Of a DNA stretch of 30,633 bases, positions 29,733 to 30,633 are shown one piece after another. Position numbers and translations under genes: made by a program. Origin of the DNA: CAYGAW01 sp964347945 (lineage in GTDB: Bacteria; Chloroflexota; Anaerolineae; UBA7937; B3-Chlor); contig CAYGAW010000090.1 of assembly GCA_964347945.1 (NCBI GenBank), positions 1 through 30,633 on the forward strand, written 5' to 3'. How positions within the stretch are numbered: the stretch's first letter is position 1; each line of letters opens with the position of its first letter. The notes below the pieces were generated by a model. That model did no database searches. It was given only the letters and a program-made list of their open reading frames with translations, and had not been told where the DNA came from.

Positions 29733-30509
29733 ATGCGTGGACGTAAATCGCTGTCAATGGGCGTACTGGTCGTAATCCTGGTGGTTGCCCTGGCTAGCCT
29801 GGGCATGGGTTACGCCCTGTGGAGCAAGACCCTGGGCATCTCAGGGACCGTCAACGTCGGCGCCCCTACTCCGACCCCGTCGCAGCCCGCCCGACCCAGC
29901 CTCGAACTGATACCTGACGACGCCTTTGCTGACCAGCCCTGCGACGGCCCGTATGGACTGGAACTGTCAGTCCACAATACGTCGGACGAAGCCAAAGACG
30001 GCGCCAAAAATGTGGAGGTCACCTTCACCGCTGAGGCGAATGGCCAGTACCTCGACAGCGTGCTCTTCAGCGATGGCGGTACCTGGAACCCCGCGGTCGA
30101 GGATAGCTACGTCTGGCACGTGGGCGACATCGCTCCCCTAGACAGTGTTAGCATAGCCTATGAAGTACATGTCCTCCCAGAGACGCCGCCAGAGACCGAC
30201 ATAAGGCTACTGATCGAGATCACCAGAGAGGATAACCGGCCTCAGCAGAACGAAGGGCGCCGTGCCTATGCCACCATAGTACACTGCATATCCACACCGA
30301 CCAGCGGTGACGCGACTCCAGAGACTATTGACTGGGCTGAAGACACCCCCGGGCCAACAGCGACGAGCGAGCCAGCTCCAGGGGACGAATCGACCCCAGA
30401 GCCAGCCCTGGAGCCGACCAAAGACCCGACAACCACGCCCGAGCCCACCGACACACCCACACCAGTCGACACGCCCACGCCCACCAACACCCCTGCATCA
30501 CAAGACTGA
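29733..30509 (+). CDS. Secreted Thr-Pro-rich protein with ALWSKTL-type N-terminus
   Basis: A 258-residue exported protein of unknown function. A basic N-terminus and hydrophobic helix (about residues 8-28) are followed by ALWSKTLGISGTVNVG (28-43), a signature of SipW/TasA-like exported proteins that is common in Chloroflexota. Residues 50-190 form a beta-rich domain with two cysteines (DQPCDG and VHCIST) that could pair, resembling a DUF11/CARDB-like extracellular fold (LELSVHNTSDEA, then VEVTFTAEANG and VSIAYEVHV). From residue 191 the chain is a Thr/Pro/Glu/Asp-rich tail. GGAGGT lies 8 nt before the ATG. I see no promoter just upstream, so transcription may come through the module region. 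Confidence 0.7.
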   Translation: MRGRKSLSMGVLVVILVVALASLGMGYALWSKTLGISGTVNVGAPTPTPSQPARPSLELIPDDAFADQPCDGPYGLELSVHNTSDEAKDGAKNVEVTFTAEANGQYLDSVLFSDGGTWNPAVEDSYVWHVGDIAPLDSVSIAYEVHVLPETPPETDIRLLIEITREDNRPQQNEGRRAYATIVHCISTPTSGDATPETIDWAEDTPGPTATSEPAPGDESTPEPALEPTKDPTTTPEPTDTPTPVDTPTPTNTPASQD

Positions 30510-30530
30510 GCAAATAAAGAGCTATTGGCT

Positions 30531-30560
30531 CACTCGTCTGAAGACGACTCGCCACGAGTG
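30531..30560 (+). terminator. Weak terminator-like hairpin
   Basis: CACTCGT (30531-30537) and ACGAGTG (30554-30560) are complementary, with an alternative inner CGTC/GACG pairing. No T-run follows. The remaining bases to 30633 show no gene. Confidence 0.35.
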
Positions 30561-30633
30561 ATAGGGGCTGTGCTCCGGACAGGGATCGGCAAAGGTGAGC
30601 CCTTCTGCGGTCTGGCTCGTACCGTCGAGGAGT

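Overview
This looks like a chromosomal segment from an uncultured member of the Chloroflexota, probably Anaerolineae-like. The evidence is indirect: fairly high GC, long Thr-Pro-rich tails on exported proteins, a secreted protein with an ALWSKTL-type N-terminus, and housekeeping genes (rho, efp, selA, class A PBP) scattered among AmrS, DUF72, MoxR/DUF58 and magnesium-chelatase-like genes. No plasmid, phage or IS genes are visible. Sigma70-like promoters, most with 17 bp spacing, can be read by eye in front of most transcription units.

Layout. 1-3100: the end of a metallophosphoesterase gene, then a small minus-strand operon (unknown protein, two-TM protein, nucleotidyltransferase) and a diverged second copy of the unknown protein. 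3121-4827: an APC permease with a leader ORF. 5552-9792 (+): selA and a class A PBP with a Pro/Thr tail. 9864-10570 (+): a strong promoter, a structured untranslated segment and a two-HTH protein. 10584-15924 (-): an eRF1/Vms1-like protein, AmrS-type radical SAM enzyme, DUF72 protein, LysM/M23 peptidase and Rho. 16434-20245 (-): a REC-GGDEF, MoxR, DUF58 and GNAT operon. 20599-21642 (+): a collapsed two-component remnant ahead of EF-P. 21639-24571 (-): a truncated Csx11/Cas10-like HD protein, PhzF-type protein and a GNAT gene with an early in-frame stop. 24748-26787 (-): a fused ChlI-ChlD-type chelatase protein. 27165-28250 (+): an Old Yellow Enzyme family protein. 28251-29732: about 1.5 kb with almost no coding signal but much structure. 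29733-30509 (+): a secreted Thr-Pro-rich protein.

The most unusual parts are: (1) 28.66-29.70 kb, with a strong promoter, a start-stop ORF (ATG directly followed by TAG) before a perfect intrinsic terminator, and three copies of a 62-64 nt module whose 30-nt hairpin keeps its loop while the stem shows compensatory changes; (2) an A9 run between the AAA+ and VWA halves of the chelatase protein, where a -1 slip gives a 366-residue ChlI-like product after five codons; (3) a Cas10/Csx11-like protein ending after the HD and first palm-like region, with no CRISPR array or other cas gene in view; (4) an eRF1-type protein with a GGW-x-Q motif and a zinc ribbon. All assignments come from reading motifs by eye; no database search was run.
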